Position numbers and translations under genes: made by a program
The notes under the pieces: model-generated
The model's database searches: none
What the model saw: only the letters and a program-made list of their open reading frames with translations
What the model was told of the DNA's origin: nothing
Shown: one piece after another, positions 53,998 through 63,196 of the stretch
How positions within the stretch are numbered: position 1 is the first letter of the stretch
How the letters are laid out: each line of letters starts with the position of its first letter
Assembly (NCBI RefSeq): GCF_025857195.1
Contig: NZ_CP109787.1
Span: 3,537,001 to 3,601,000, forward strand
Direction of reading: 5' to 3'
Length of the DNA stretch: 64,000 nucleotides
Source: Leisingera thetidis
GTDB taxonomy: Bacteria; Pseudomonadota; Alphaproteobacteria; Rhodobacterales; Rhodobacteraceae

Positions 53998-54858
53998 TCA
54001 GGCGGAGCGGACGGCCCGCAGATAGGCCTTGCGCAAACGCAGCGTGAAATCTCCGGGCACCCCGGCGCCGATGGCCTGGCCGTCGATCTCCACCACCGGC
54101 TCCACATAGCTGGCGGCGCCGGTGAGGAAGGCTTCATCCGCGGTCAGCGCCTCCTCCAGGGTGAAGCGGCGGATTTCGATCGTATAGCCCAGTTCTTCGG
54201 CCACCCGCAGCATGGTCTGGCGGGTGATGCCGTGCAGGATCTCATTGGTGACCGGGCGGGCCAGCAAAATCTTGCCGCGGATGATGAAAAAGCTGGTGGC
54301 GCCGCCTTCGGTCACAAAACCCCCGTCATCCACCATCAGCGCCTCATAGGCGCCTGCCCGGGACGCGGCGGTCTTGGCGATCACCTGGCCCAAAAGGTTC
54401 GAGGTCTTGATGTCCCGCCGTTTCCAGCGCAGGTCCGGATGCGATTTCATGCTGACGCCGGTGACACGCGCATCAGCCTTGCCCGAAACCGTTTCCTGGC
54501 TGAAGGCAAAGACATTGGGTTTCAGGGTATCGTCATAGACATAATCGCGGTCGGCCTCGCCCCGGGTGATATGGAGATAGACAAAACCCTCCTGCAGTTT
54601 GTTCTCTGCAATCAAGCGGTTGCACACCTTCAGGATTTCTTCCGGCCCCAGCGGCACCGGGAAGTTCAGCTTCTGCATCGAGGCCTGCAGGCGGCCCATA
54701 TGCATGCCGAAGTCAATGACCTTGCCATCGAGCACGCCAAGCCCTTCATAGACCGCATCGGCAAATAAAAGCCCCCGGTCGAAAATCGAGAGTTTCGCCT
54801 CACTGCCCGGCATGTAGCGGCCGTTCAGATAAACGGTCTGTGTCAGGTGAGTTGCCAT
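53998..54858 (-). CDS. D-amino-acid aminotransferase (class IV)
   Basis: 286 residues, fold type IV, with YLNGRYMPGSEAKLSIFDRG at the start, YLHITRG, and KTSNLLGQVIAK. It is typical of D-alanine aminotransferases. The start overlaps the end of the amidohydrolase gene by 16 bases. It would deaminate D-amino acids released or taken up by the pathway. Confidence 0.87.
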   Translation of the reverse strand: MATHLTQTVYLNGRYMPGSEAKLSIFDRGLLFADAVYEGLGVLDGKVIDFGMHMGRLQASMQKLNFPVPLGPEEILKVCNRLIAENKLQEGFVYLHITRGEADRDYVYDDTLKPNVFAFSQETVSGKADARVTGVSMKSHPDLRWKRRDIKTSNLLGQVIAKTAASRAGAYEALMVDDGGFVTEGGATSFFIIRGKILLARPVTNEILHGITRQTMLRVAEELGYTIEIRRFTLEEALTADEAFLTGAASYVEPVVEIDGQAIGAGVPGDFTLRLRKAYLRAVRSA

Positions 54859-55982
54859 ATCCTGCCTCCTAATACGGTTCCGGCCGCGGTGAGTCTCTGC
54901 CGGCCTTCAAATGTTTCTTTATCGCCGTCCTCGAATTCGAACGTGCCATTCTGCAGGCGGAGGACCGAGGCATCGCCCACGGTGCCGGGCCTGAGCGTGC
55001 CCAGCTCCGGGCGCCGCAGGGCAGCGGCTGCGTTCTGAGTCGCAGCACGGATCACCTCCGGCAGCGGCATCCCGAGACTGAGGAATTTCGACAGCGTGGT
55101 GACCAGGTCAAAGGCCGGGCCTTCGATGCAAAGGGTATGCACGTCCGACGAGATCGTGTCCGGCCAGAACCCGTGGGCCAGCATCTGCCGCGCCACCCGG
55201 ACCGAGAACGAAGACATGCCGTGACCGACGTCGAATATCACCCCGCGGCGGCGTGCTTCCAGCACTGCCGGGCGCACCCCGCCCTTGCCGGTGAGCGGCG
55301 CATTCGGGAAAGGGCGGAAGCAATGGGTCAGCACGTCGCCCCTGCGCAGCCGGCTGACCACCTCGTCATAAGACGGCGGCGGATCATCGATATGGACCAT
55401 CAGCGGCAGGCCGGCCGCCTCGGCCACCTGCAGGGCAAACTCAAACGGCGCCATGCCGTGGATGCCGGAGGTCCAGGCCCCCAGCCGCACCTTGATACCG
55501 ATGATGGTGCCAGGGTTGGCCTTGGCCGCCTCCAGCGCGGTCAGCGGGTCCATCAGCCGCATTTCCTCGCTTTCGCCGACCATGACGCGGTTGGAAAAGG
55601 CATAGATGCCGGCGTGGGAGATATGCAGATAGACGAGGATCCGCGCCTCGGCCTTGTCGATCACATGGGCTTGAAAGCCTGCGAAATTGCCCGGGCCGGC
55701 GGAACCGGTGTCCACCAGCGTCGTCACCGCGCTGGATTTGGCATAGTCATCCGCGGCCACCCCGATCGAGGTGCCGCCCCAGTAGACATGGGTGTGCATG
55801 TCAATGAGCCCCGGGGTGATCAGGCAGCCGGAAACGTCCTCGACCCGCTTTGCGGTGCCGCTGATGCTGGCGGAGACCCTGGCCACCTTGCCATCGGCAA
55901 AGGCAAGCTCCATCGGCGCGTCAATATCCTGCACAGGATCAATCAGATGCCCGCCGCGCAGGATCAGGTCATAATCCGCCAT
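54843..55982 (-). CDS. Amidohydrolase/deacetylase family metallohydrolase
   Basis: 379 residues, amidohydrolase superfamily. The metal motif DMHTHVYWG is near residue 57 and the HIDDPP segment lies mid-protein. It resembles the Atu3266-like amidohydrolase/deacetylase group, whose tested members hydrolyse acylated substrates. With the two following genes it suggests release of a D-amino acid from an N-acylated or cyclic precursor. The start is ATG 55982 with AGGA upstream. Confidence 0.83.
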   Translation of the reverse strand: MADYDLILRGGHLIDPVQDIDAPMELAFADGKVARVSASISGTAKRVEDVSGCLITPGLIDMHTHVYWGGTSIGVAADDYAKSSAVTTLVDTGSAGPGNFAGFQAHVIDKAEARILVYLHISHAGIYAFSNRVMVGESEEMRLMDPLTALEAAKANPGTIIGIKVRLGAWTSGIHGMAPFEFALQVAEAAGLPLMVHIDDPPPSYDEVVSRLRRGDVLTHCFRPFPNAPLTGKGGVRPAVLEARRRGVIFDVGHGMSSFSVRVARQMLAHGFWPDTISSDVHTLCIEGPAFDLVTTLSKFLSLGMPLPEVIRAATQNAAAALRRPELGTLRPGTVGDASVLRLQNGTFEFEDGDKETFEGRQRLTAAGTVLGGRIWQLT

Positions 55983-56385
55983 CCGCCAATCCTCCCTGCC
56001 CCGCGCGCGTCCGGCGCAGACCGACTTTGGCGCTGCCGCCTGGCAGGTCAACAGAAATCTGCGCCGGGACTGGCTTCGCAGGCCATCACGTCCCGAAACG
56101 GTCCAGGCCCTTTCGGGAGGTGCGCCGCACCTGCCAGCCGCGGCGGGCCATCCCTATGCCCCATGCGCAGGTGGCGGCGTTGGAAACCTCTGACCGGCCG
56201 CGGGGCGCCTTCGGGCAGCTTGCAAAAGCCGCGTGTCCAGGGCCATTGGGGGGAGACCACGGGCGAGAAGGCATTGCCTTCGGGGATGGTGAACTCATAT
56301 GCGGCATCCCGGTTGCGCCGGTTGCGTTCCGGATCCGCCGCCCCCATGTCCCTTGCAAGACACAGGAAGACAAAGGACCCGCCCC
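55983..56385. other. 403-base intergenic region with small hairpins
   Basis: No convincing gene. It holds two small perfect hairpins: AGGTGC/GCACCT at 56118-56132 and GAAGGC/GCCTTC at 56267-56281. A minus-strand frame is open through much of it, but I recognise no domain and no ribosome-binding site. It must carry promoters for the divergent amidohydrolase and DsbA-like genes. Confidence 0.3.
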
Positions 56386-57054
56386 ATGGCCGACCGCTCA
56401 AACCGTCCCGCCCTGCGGGTCGATATCATTTCAGACGTGGTCTGCCCCTGGTGCGCGGTGGGCTACGGCCAGCTGGCGTTTGCAGCCCGCCGCGCAGGCG
56501 TGGCATTGGACATCCACTGGCAGCCGTTTGAGCTGAACCCGGACATGGTGCCGGAGGGCGAAGACCTGCGCGAGCATCTGGCCGCGAAATACGGCAGCAC
56601 GGCGGAGCAGTCGGCGCAGGTGCGGGCGCAGCTGACGGAGCTGGGGGCGGCCCTGGGCTTCAGCTTCCGGTTCTTCGACGGGATGCGGATCTACAACACG
56701 TTCCAGGCGCATCAGCTGATCGAATGGGCCGGGGAAAGCGGCAAGGGGCATGAGATGAAGCAGGCGCTGCTGAGCGCCTATTTCACCGATGGCAAGAATG
56801 TCTCGGATTCTGAGGTGCTGGTGGAGACCGCCGAAAGCCTCGGCCTGAACGGCGCCGATGCACGGGCAGCGCTGGAGAGCGGCAGACATGCTGACAACGT
56901 GCGCCAGCGCGAGGCCTTCTGGGTACAGCAAGGCATCCGCGGCGTGCCTGCCATGGTGTTCAATGGCCGCCACCTGGTGACCGGTGCGCAAGGGGTGGAG
57001 ACATACGCCAGCATCCTGGAGCAGCTTGGGTCTGCTGACAGTGAGTCTCGCTGA
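56386..57054 (+). CDS. DsbA family oxidoreductase (FrnE-like)
   Basis: 222 residues, thioredoxin fold with CPWC at residues 20-23 and the later VPAMVFNGRHLVTGAQG. This is the cytoplasmic FrnE-like DsbA group (no signal peptide), for thiol-disulfide exchange. The start is ATG 56386 with AAGGA upstream. It is convergent with the transaminase gene. Confidence 0.88.
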   Translation: MADRSNRPALRVDIISDVVCPWCAVGYGQLAFAARRAGVALDIHWQPFELNPDMVPEGEDLREHLAAKYGSTAEQSAQVRAQLTELGAALGFSFRFFDGMRIYNTFQAHQLIEWAGESGKGHEMKQALLSAYFTDGKNVSDSEVLVETAESLGLNGADARAALESGRHADNVRQREAFWVQQGIRGVPAMVFNGRHLVTGAQGVETYASILEQLGSADSESR

Positions 57055-57090
57055 GGGCGGACCGGCGGATAGGCCGGTGTTCAGTGCGGT

Positions 57091-58419
57091 TCACCCCTGC
57101 GGCAGGCATTGGGTGATGGCGGTTTCCAGCTTATCCACCACCTCGGCGATCTGCTCGTCGGTGATGATGAACGGCGGCGCCAGCAGGATGTGGTCGCCGT
57201 TCTGGCCGTCGCGGGTGCCGGACATCGGATAGCAGATCAGCCCGACCTGGAATGCCGCCTTCTTGATGCTTCCGGCCAGCCCCAGCGCCGGATCGAACGG
57301 CTCCTTGGTCCCGCGGTCGGCGACCAGCTCAATCCCGCGGAACAGGCCGCGGCCGCGGATATCGCCCACATTGGGGTGCTGGCCGAACCGGTCCTCCAGC
57401 GCGGCTTGCAGCTTTTCCCCCATATCCGCGCTGCGCTGCACCAGACCGCGCTCCAGCAAAGCCTTGACCACCGCGAGACCGGCAGCGGTGGCCACCGGGT
57501 GGCCGATATAGGTGTGGCCGTGCTGGAAGAAGCCGGAGCCATGCTCGATCGCCTCATAGATCTGCCGTGTGCACAGCATCGCGCCAATCGGCTGGTAGCC
57601 GGCACCCAGCCCCTTGGCGATGCACAGGATATCGGGCGCCACCCCGTCCGCCTCGCAGGCAAACAGATGCCCGGTGCGGCCCATGCCGCACATCACCTCG
57701 TCCAGGATCAAGAGCACGCCGTACGTGTCGCAGATTTCGCGGATGCGCTTGAAGTAGCCCTCAACCGCCGGCACCGCGCCGGAAGTGGCGCCAACCACGG
57801 GTTCCGCCATGAAGGCCATCACGGTCTCGGGGCCAAGGCGGAGGATTTCCGCTTCCAGCTCATTCGCGACCCGCTGGCCGTAATCATAGCTGCGCTCCCC
57901 CTCGTCCCGGCCGACATATTCGTAGCAGGGTGAGATATGGGAGATTTCGATCAAGAGCGGCGCGAACTGGGTGCGGCGCCATTCGTTGCCGCCCGCTGCC
58001 AGCGCGCCAAGGGTGTTGCCGTGATAGCTCTGCTTGCGGGCGATGATATGGCGGCGCTGCGGCTCGCCGCGTTCCAGATGGTACTGGCGGGCAAGCTTGA
58101 TCGCCGCTTCCGTTGCCTCGGACCCGCCGGAAACGAAATAGACCCGGTCGATGCCGCCCGGCGCGTTGGCTGCCAGCAGATCCGCCAGCTCCTCTGCCGG
58201 TTCCGAGGTGAGGAAGCTGGTATGGGCAAAGGCCAGCTTGCCCGCCTGCTCCTGCACCGCCTTGATCACATCGGCGTCGGAATGGCCGAGGCAGGACACC
58301 GCGGCGCCACCTGAGCCGTCGAAATACCGCTTGCCGTCCGCGTCGATCAGATAACAGCCGTCGCCGCCAACGGCGGTGGGCAGGCTGGCCTTGGTGTGGC
58401 GGGGAAAGACATGGCTCAT
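57091..58419 (-). CDS. Class III aminotransferase (aspartate aminotransferase family)
   Basis: 442 residues. YFVSGGSEATEAAIK, LDEVMCGMGRTG and the PLP lysine in IAKGLGAGY are seen. It is an omega- or beta-amino acid transaminase of unknown substrate. The start is ATG 58419, overlapping the BKACE stop as ATGA, with AAGGAG upstream. The pairing suggests the amino group is removed to give a beta-keto acid that BKACE then cleaves. Confidence 0.87.
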   Translation of the reverse strand: MSHVFPRHTKASLPTAVGGDGCYLIDADGKRYFDGSGGAAVSCLGHSDADVIKAVQEQAGKLAFAHTSFLTSEPAEELADLLAANAPGGIDRVYFVSGGSEATEAAIKLARQYHLERGEPQRRHIIARKQSYHGNTLGALAAGGNEWRRTQFAPLLIEISHISPCYEYVGRDEGERSYDYGQRVANELEAEILRLGPETVMAFMAEPVVGATSGAVPAVEGYFKRIREICDTYGVLLILDEVMCGMGRTGHLFACEADGVAPDILCIAKGLGAGYQPIGAMLCTRQIYEAIEHGSGFFQHGHTYIGHPVATAAGLAVVKALLERGLVQRSADMGEKLQAALEDRFGQHPNVGDIRGRGLFRGIELVADRGTKEPFDPALGLAGSIKKAAFQVGLICYPMSGTRDGQNGDHILLAPPFIITDEQIAEVVDKLETAITQCLPQG

Positions 58420-59198
58420 GATCTGCACTCCTTGGGGGTATGGCCCCGGGCCTTTGCGGCCTGAACGAAGGCCGCAACCGAGGCGGCGTTGTCTGCCAGC
58501 AGCCCGCCCTGTGGTGTTTCGATGTTATTCTCAAATCCGATTCGCGCATCCCCTCCGGCGGCAACCGCCGCCAGCAGGCAGGCCTGTTCGTGGCGGCCAA
58601 AGGCGCAGACGGTCCAGTTGAGGTGCAGATTTGCCGTGGCGTCACGGAAGGCGGCAAGCCCCGCAGGCCGGGCCAGAAGCGGCGGACTGTACTTGCCCAG
58701 AACAAAAATCGCATCGCGCATGGCAGCAGGCACGGTACCATCCCGATACCAGGCGCAGAGCTGAGCAATGCAGTCCGGACCGTAAAGGATATGCTGCACC
58801 GCAGTGCCCGCCTCCAAGCTCACCGCATAGGCACGCGCGGCCAGCCTGGCATCCCGCGCAATTTCCCGCACCGAGACCGAGGCCGCCGCCGGACGCAGCG
58901 CCTCCAGGCAGGCAAGCTGTGCCGCCACGTCATAGAGGCCGGCGCTTTCGGTGGTGATCTGCACCATCATCCCCGGCGCGCTTTCCCGCACCGCATCAAG
59001 GGCTTCGCGGTAGCGGCCCGCATCCAGCGAATGGCGGCCTTCATCGTCGCGCACGTGCAGATGCAACGCTTGGGCGCCCGCCGCGAAACAAGCCGCCGCG
59101 GTTTCTGCCGTCTGCCGGGCCGTCACCGGCAGCTGCGGGTGATCGCCGCGCCTGCGCCGGGCTCCGTTGGGCGCCACCATCAATCCGTATTCCGCCAC
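58416..59198 (-). CDS. Beta-keto acid cleavage enzyme (BKACE, Kce-like)
   Basis: 260 residues. MVAPNGARR at the start, HLHVRD (zinc-binding histidines) and the GFENN block with the conserved Glu near residue 230 match the 3-keto-5-aminohexanoate cleavage enzyme family. The reaction is a beta-keto acid plus acetyl-CoA giving acetoacetate and a new CoA ester. The start is taken at GTG 59198 after GGAGGAG; an ATG at 59180 is the alternative. It is in an operon with the class III transaminase. Confidence 0.84.
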   Translation of the reverse strand: MAEYGLMVAPNGARRRRGDHPQLPVTARQTAETAAACFAAGAQALHLHVRDDEGRHSLDAGRYREALDAVRESAPGMMVQITTESAGLYDVAAQLACLEALRPAAASVSVREIARDARLAARAYAVSLEAGTAVQHILYGPDCIAQLCAWYRDGTVPAAMRDAIFVLGKYSPPLLARPAGLAAFRDATANLHLNWTVCAFGRHEQACLLAAVAAGGDARIGFENNIETPQGGLLADNAASVAAFVQAAKARGHTPKECRS

Positions 59199-59406
59199 CG
59201 GTCTCCTCCAGGTGCTGCCTGCCCTGCCGCGACTCGCGCCCGACTGCCTGCAGCCTGACGCTTGGGACATCCGCTCTCAAGAAGGCAACTGCAGAACATT
59301 TGTTTTATCAGTTGCCGCAGGCAGCGGCCTGCCGCCTGCCTGCCCGGACCGGGACCGGCCCGGCTGGACTTAAGCAAGCATATGCTCTGGCCCTAACGAA
59401 TTCCGC

Positions 59407-59420
59407 GAAACTGACGTTTC
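59407..59420. promoter_or_regulatory. GAAACTGACGTTTC palindrome upstream of transaminase gene
   Basis: A 5+4+5 perfect palindrome 77-90 bases before the 59497 start, close to an AT-rich TACATAATG that could be part of a promoter. Candidate operator only. Confidence 0.25.
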
Positions 59421-59496
59421 TGGTACATAATGCGCCTCAATGCCCCTGTAGGGTCCCGGGCAGCCTGATTCACTTCTAACGCCGAAAGGACATGTC

Positions 59497-60894
59497 ATGG
59501 ACGGCACGTTCAACGAAAACGATCTCTCCCGCGTGGTCGAAGCCGACAAGGCCCATATGTGGCACCACCTGTTCCAGCACAAGGCGCTGGAAAGCGCAGA
59601 CCCCCGCATCATTGTCGAGGGCAAGGGCATGCGCGTCTGGGATCAGAACGGCAAGGAGTTCCTGGATGCGGTCTCCGGCGGCGTCTGGACCGTCAACGTC
59701 GGCTATGGCCGCGAGAGTGTCTGCAAGGCAATCTATGACCAGCTGATGAAGGTCTGCTATTTCGCCAATTCGGCGGGCTCGATCCCCGGCGCGCTGTTTG
59801 CCGAGAAGCTGATCTCCAAGATGCCGGGCATGACCCGCGTCTATTACACCAACTCCGGATCCGAGGCCAACGAGAAGGCCTTCAAGATGATCCGCCAGAT
59901 CGCCCACAAGAAATACGGCGGCAAGAAGACCAAGATCCTGTACCGCGACCGCGACTACCACGGCTCTACCCTGGCGACCATGTCGGCGGGCGGCCAGGAC
60001 GAGCGCAACGCGCAGTACGGCCCGTTTGCGCCGGACTTTGTCCGCGTGCCGCATTGCATGGAATACCGCAAGCATGAGCTGGGCCTGGAACATCTGTCCG
60101 GACGTGAATTCGGCATCGCGGCGGCAGACAAGATCGAGGAAGTGATCCTGCGCGAAGGCCCGGAAACCGTGGGTGCCCTGTGCCTGGAACCGGTGACCGC
60201 AGGCGGCGGCGTGATCGAGGCGCCCGAGGGCTACTGGGAACGCGTGCAGGAGATCTGCAAGACCTACGACGTGCTCTTGCACATCGATGAAGTGGTCTGC
60301 GGCGTTGGCCGGACCGGCAAGTGGTTCGGCTACCAGCAGTACGGCATCAAGCCCGACTTCGTGACCATGGCCAAGGGCGTTGCCTCCGGCTATGCGGCGA
60401 TTGCCTGCATGGTGACCACCGAGGAAGTCTTTGAGTTGTTCAAGGACGACGCCGGCGATCCGCTGAACTACTTCCGCGACATCTCCACCTTCGGCGGCTG
60501 CACCGCAGGCCCCGCGGCGGCGCTGGAAAACATGCGCATCATCGAGGAAGAGAACCTGCTGGACAACTGCAACGCCATGGGCGAGCGGATGCTGAACAAC
60601 CTGCGCGCGCTGCAGGAAAAGCACGCCGTCATCGGCGATGTGCGCGGCAAGGGCCTGTTCCTGGGCGCCGAGCTGGTGCAGGACCGCGATACCAAGGAGC
60701 CGGTGGACGAGAAGCTGGCCCAGCAGGTCGTAGCGGAATGCGGCGCGCAGGGGGTGATCATTGGCGTCACCAACCGCTCGCTGCCGGGCCGCAACAACAC
60801 CCTGTGCTTCAGCCCGGCGCTGATCGCCACCGCGGACGACATCGATCAGATCTGCGACGCGGTCGACAAGGCCCTGACCAAAGTCTTCGGCTGA
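59497..60894 (+). CDS. Taurine:pyruvate aminotransferase-like class III transaminase
   Basis: 465 residues, the length of Tpa. The opening MDGTFNENDLSRVVEAD and the blocks YTNSGSEANEKAFK, HIDEVVCGVGRTG and MAKGVASGYAAIAC are close to roseobacter taurine:pyruvate aminotransferase. Tpa converts taurine to sulfoacetaldehyde. Neither tauR nor xsc is adjacent, so a relative with another omega-amino substrate is possible. It ends with a strong terminator. Confidence 0.83.
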   Translation: MDGTFNENDLSRVVEADKAHMWHHLFQHKALESADPRIIVEGKGMRVWDQNGKEFLDAVSGGVWTVNVGYGRESVCKAIYDQLMKVCYFANSAGSIPGALFAEKLISKMPGMTRVYYTNSGSEANEKAFKMIRQIAHKKYGGKKTKILYRDRDYHGSTLATMSAGGQDERNAQYGPFAPDFVRVPHCMEYRKHELGLEHLSGREFGIAAADKIEEVILREGPETVGALCLEPVTAGGGVIEAPEGYWERVQEICKTYDVLLHIDEVVCGVGRTGKWFGYQQYGIKPDFVTMAKGVASGYAAIACMVTTEEVFELFKDDAGDPLNYFRDISTFGGCTAGPAAALENMRIIEEENLLDNCNAMGERMLNNLRALQEKHAVIGDVRGKGLFLGAELVQDRDTKEPVDEKLAQQVVAECGAQGVIIGVTNRSLPGRNNTLCFSPALIATADDIDQICDAVDKALTKVFG

Positions 60895-60921
60895 CACTTC
60901 TCCCTGTCGGACGACTTGACT

Positions 60922-60949
60922 GCGCCCCGGAAGTTCCGGGGCGCTTTTT
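60922..60949 (+). terminator. Rho-independent terminator
   Basis: Perfect 11-base stem GCGCCCCGGAA / TTCCGGGGCGC (60922-60944) with a minimal loop, followed by TTTTT. It ends the Tpa-like gene. Confidence 0.92.
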
Positions 60950-60967
60950 GTTCGGAGGCTCAAGTAC

Positions 60968-61723
60968 CTAGGCCAGCCGCACGGCGACTCCGCCGTCCAC
61001 CGCCATCGGCGCCCCGGTCACAAAGCTCGCGCGGTCCGACAGCAAAAACAGCGCCGCCTGGGCAATTTCCTGCGGAGCGGCCATCCGTTTCATCGGATGC
61101 AGCCCGGCGATAAAGCGGTGGGTTTCCGGATCATCGCCTGCCATTGCGGTCTTGGTCCCGCCCGGCAGCAGGGCATTTACCCGGATGCCGTCCGCCGCAA
61201 GGTCTGAGGCGAGCGATTGGACCAGCCCGGCCAGCCCGGCTTTTGAGGCGGCATAAGCTCCCATGCCGGGCATCCCGCCATTGCTGAAACCGACAAAGGA
61301 TCCGGTAAACACCAGCGATCCGCCGCCCCGCGCTTTCAGCGCTGGAATCTGCGCCTTGGCGGAAAAAAAGGCGCCGGTCAGATTGGCTGCAATCACCGCG
61401 TTCCAATTGGCAGCGTCCATTTGATCCACGGGCCCCATTTCGCCCATCATGCCTGCGTTGTTGAAAGCACCGTCCAGCCCGCCGAACTCTTCTGCGGCAA
61501 GCGCCACCAGGGCCGCCGAATAGGCTTCGCTGGTGACATCACCAGCCAGAAAGGCCGCCTTGCCGCCGCTTTGGTTGATCTGTCCCGCAAGGGTTGCCAG
61601 TTCAGCCTGCCGCCGGGCCCCCAGAACGACATTGGCTCCTTCTGCTCCGAACAGCAGCGCCGCGGCGGCACCAATGCCGCTGCTGGCGCCGGTAATGATC
61701 AGTGTCTTGTCCTTGAGTTCCAT
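60968..61723 (-). CDS. SDR family oxidoreductase
   Basis: 251 residues, classical short-chain dehydrogenase. The cofactor motif TGASSGIG is near residue 11, NNAG near 90 and the catalytic YAASK near 155. GGARRQ-type residues after strand 2 suggest NADP or NAD use is undecided. The start is set at ATG 61723, eight bases after GGAGG; ATG 61729 is too close to it. Substrate unknown. Confidence 0.87.
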   Translation of the reverse strand: MELKDKTLIITGASSGIGAAAALLFGAEGANVVLGARRQAELATLAGQINQSGGKAAFLAGDVTSEAYSAALVALAAEEFGGLDGAFNNAGMMGEMGPVDQMDAANWNAVIAANLTGAFFSAKAQIPALKARGGGSLVFTGSFVGFSNGGMPGMGAYAASKAGLAGLVQSLASDLAADGIRVNALLPGGTKTAMAGDDPETHRFIAGLHPMKRMAAPQEIAQAALFLLSDRASFVTGAPMAVDGGVAVRLA

Positions 61724-61781
61724 CGTCATAACCTCCGTTGATTGGATGGTTTTGACCTAAGCGCCGCAGCCGGTGCCGCTC

Positions 61782-61837
61782 GACCCGTTTCTTGCGCTTG
61801 CCGCGCGGAGCGAGTCCGTTGCCGCAAGAAACGGGTC
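61782..61837. repeat. 15-base inverted repeat upstream of SDR gene
   Basis: GACCCGTTTCTTGCG (61782-61796) and its exact reverse complement (61823-61837), 26 bases apart, 59-114 bases upstream of the SDR start. The outer GACCC/GGGTC ends recall the palindrome at 48646-48685. Operator or remnant of a mobile element. Confidence 0.55.
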
Positions 61838-62024
61838 ACGTATTTGCGGCCGCCCTGTCCGCACCCTGCCTCGGCGAAACCGGGCCGCCCGCCTGCTCCG
61901 GGCGGCATCCCGCCTCCATTCAGCACCGGAACAGCAGCCAGCCGGGTCAAGGAGGCCGAGAGGCCCCGCCGCCAGGCGGCTTGTCCTTGACGCGTGTATC
62001 TCAAAACAAAATCGGAATTGGCAT

Positions 62025-62092
62025 CTGAGGGGCAGCCCTGCCCCTCAGAGCCTTCTCAGCAAAGGAAACCGCGCCGCGCGTCAGCGCGGCGC
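62025..62092. terminator. Two perfect GC hairpins downstream of the permease gene
   Basis: CTGAGGGGCAG / CTGCCCCTCAG (62025-62048) and GCGCCGCGC / GCGCGGCGC (62071-62092). They lie after the minus-strand permease and before the SDR upstream region. The first resembles the GGGGC/GCCCC hairpins at 758 and 13280 but lacks the GGAGTATTT tail. Apart from these and the 61782-61837 repeat, nothing is seen in 61724-62164. Confidence 0.5.
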
Positions 62093-62164
62093 CAGGCCCA
62101 ACGGGAGCGGGGCAATCTTCGATTGTTCCGCGACGGGCGGGAGCACCGCCGCCACCCGATCGTC

Positions 62165-63196
62165 TCAGATCAGCTGGAACAGGATGCCTGACAAGACCGC
62201 ACCGCACACCCCCAGCCCCAAATAGGCGGCAAAGACCCGCGGCTTGACCAGCGACCAGACCGCAGCCATGGCCGGAACCGAGCTCACCGCGCCAGCGACC
62301 ATAAAGGCCATGGCAGCCCCGGCACTCATCCCCTGCTCCATCAGCCCCGCCAGCAAGGGCGGCGCAACATAGGAGTTGAGATAGACAGGCATCCCGACCA
62401 GCGCTGCGGTGACAATCGGCAATACGCCCTCGCCGCCCACCAGCCCGGCAATCGCATCGGCCGGGACGTAATGGACCAGCAGAGATTCCAGCACATAGGC
62501 CAGCGCCAGCCACTTCAGCAGGAACAGACCGTTGGAGACAAACTCCTCGCGGAACTTCACGCGGCGCTCCGCCTCAGTCCAGAACCGCCAGTTCGGTTTG
62601 GCGCCGCGCTGCGGTCCGCCGCAGCCGCAGCAGCTCCGGCTCTGCTGCTGGCGCAGCGGATTGGCAAAGACGCCCTGCCGCCGCAGCAATTTGATGGCAA
62701 AACCGCCAAACAGCCCCAGCGCCACCGCCGCCGCCGCCTTGCCGATGGCAAACGGCCAGCCCAGCGCGCCTGCGGTGATCAGCAGCGTCGGCGGGTCAAT
62801 CAGCGGCGAGGACAGCCAGAAGGCCATCACCGCCGACAGCGGCGCGCCCAGCGCCAAAAGGCCGGCAATGAACGGGATCACCTCGCAGGAGCAGAATGGC
62901 GCCAGCCCGCCGAACAGCGCCGCCAGCAGGATCATCCGCGTCTCGCGCCCCTCAAAGGCGCGCGCCACCATCGCCTCAGCACCCGTCGCCTTGAGATACG
63001 CAAGCAGCAGCACCGCAAACAGGATATAGCGGGCAGTGCTGGCCAGCGCAGCCAGGGTGAATTCCGCGACAGAGCGGAAATTGCCCGGATCGAGAACGGC
63101 GGCGCCTGCCAGCAATGCAACGCTCAGCGCCCAGGGTGTTTTCAGCAAGCTGCCCAGCGGTTTCCTTCTGCGGGGGTTTTGTGTCAGCTCAGCCAT
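62165..63196 (-). CDS. ArsP/DUF318-type permease
   Basis: 343 residues with about eight membrane helices. GGLAPFCSCEVIPFIAGLLA near residue 100 is the cysteine-containing signature of the ArsP-like permease family. A cytoplasmic Cys-rich loop (SCCGCGG) near residue 185 may bind metal or metalloid. It is probably an exporter of organoarsenicals, metal or another toxic species. The start is ATG 63196, overlapping the ArsR gene end by eight bases, so the two are one operon. Confidence 0.82.
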   Translation of the reverse strand: MAELTQNPRRRKPLGSLLKTPWALSVALLAGAAVLDPGNFRSVAEFTLAALASTARYILFAVLLLAYLKATGAEAMVARAFEGRETRMILLAALFGGLAPFCSCEVIPFIAGLLALGAPLSAVMAFWLSSPLIDPPTLLITAGALGWPFAIGKAAAAVALGLFGGFAIKLLRRQGVFANPLRQQQSRSCCGCGGPQRGAKPNWRFWTEAERRVKFREEFVSNGLFLLKWLALAYVLESLLVHYVPADAIAGLVGGEGVLPIVTAALVGMPVYLNSYVAPPLLAGLMEQGMSAGAAMAFMVAGAVSSVPAMAAVWSLVKPRVFAAYLGLGVCGAVLSGILFQLI

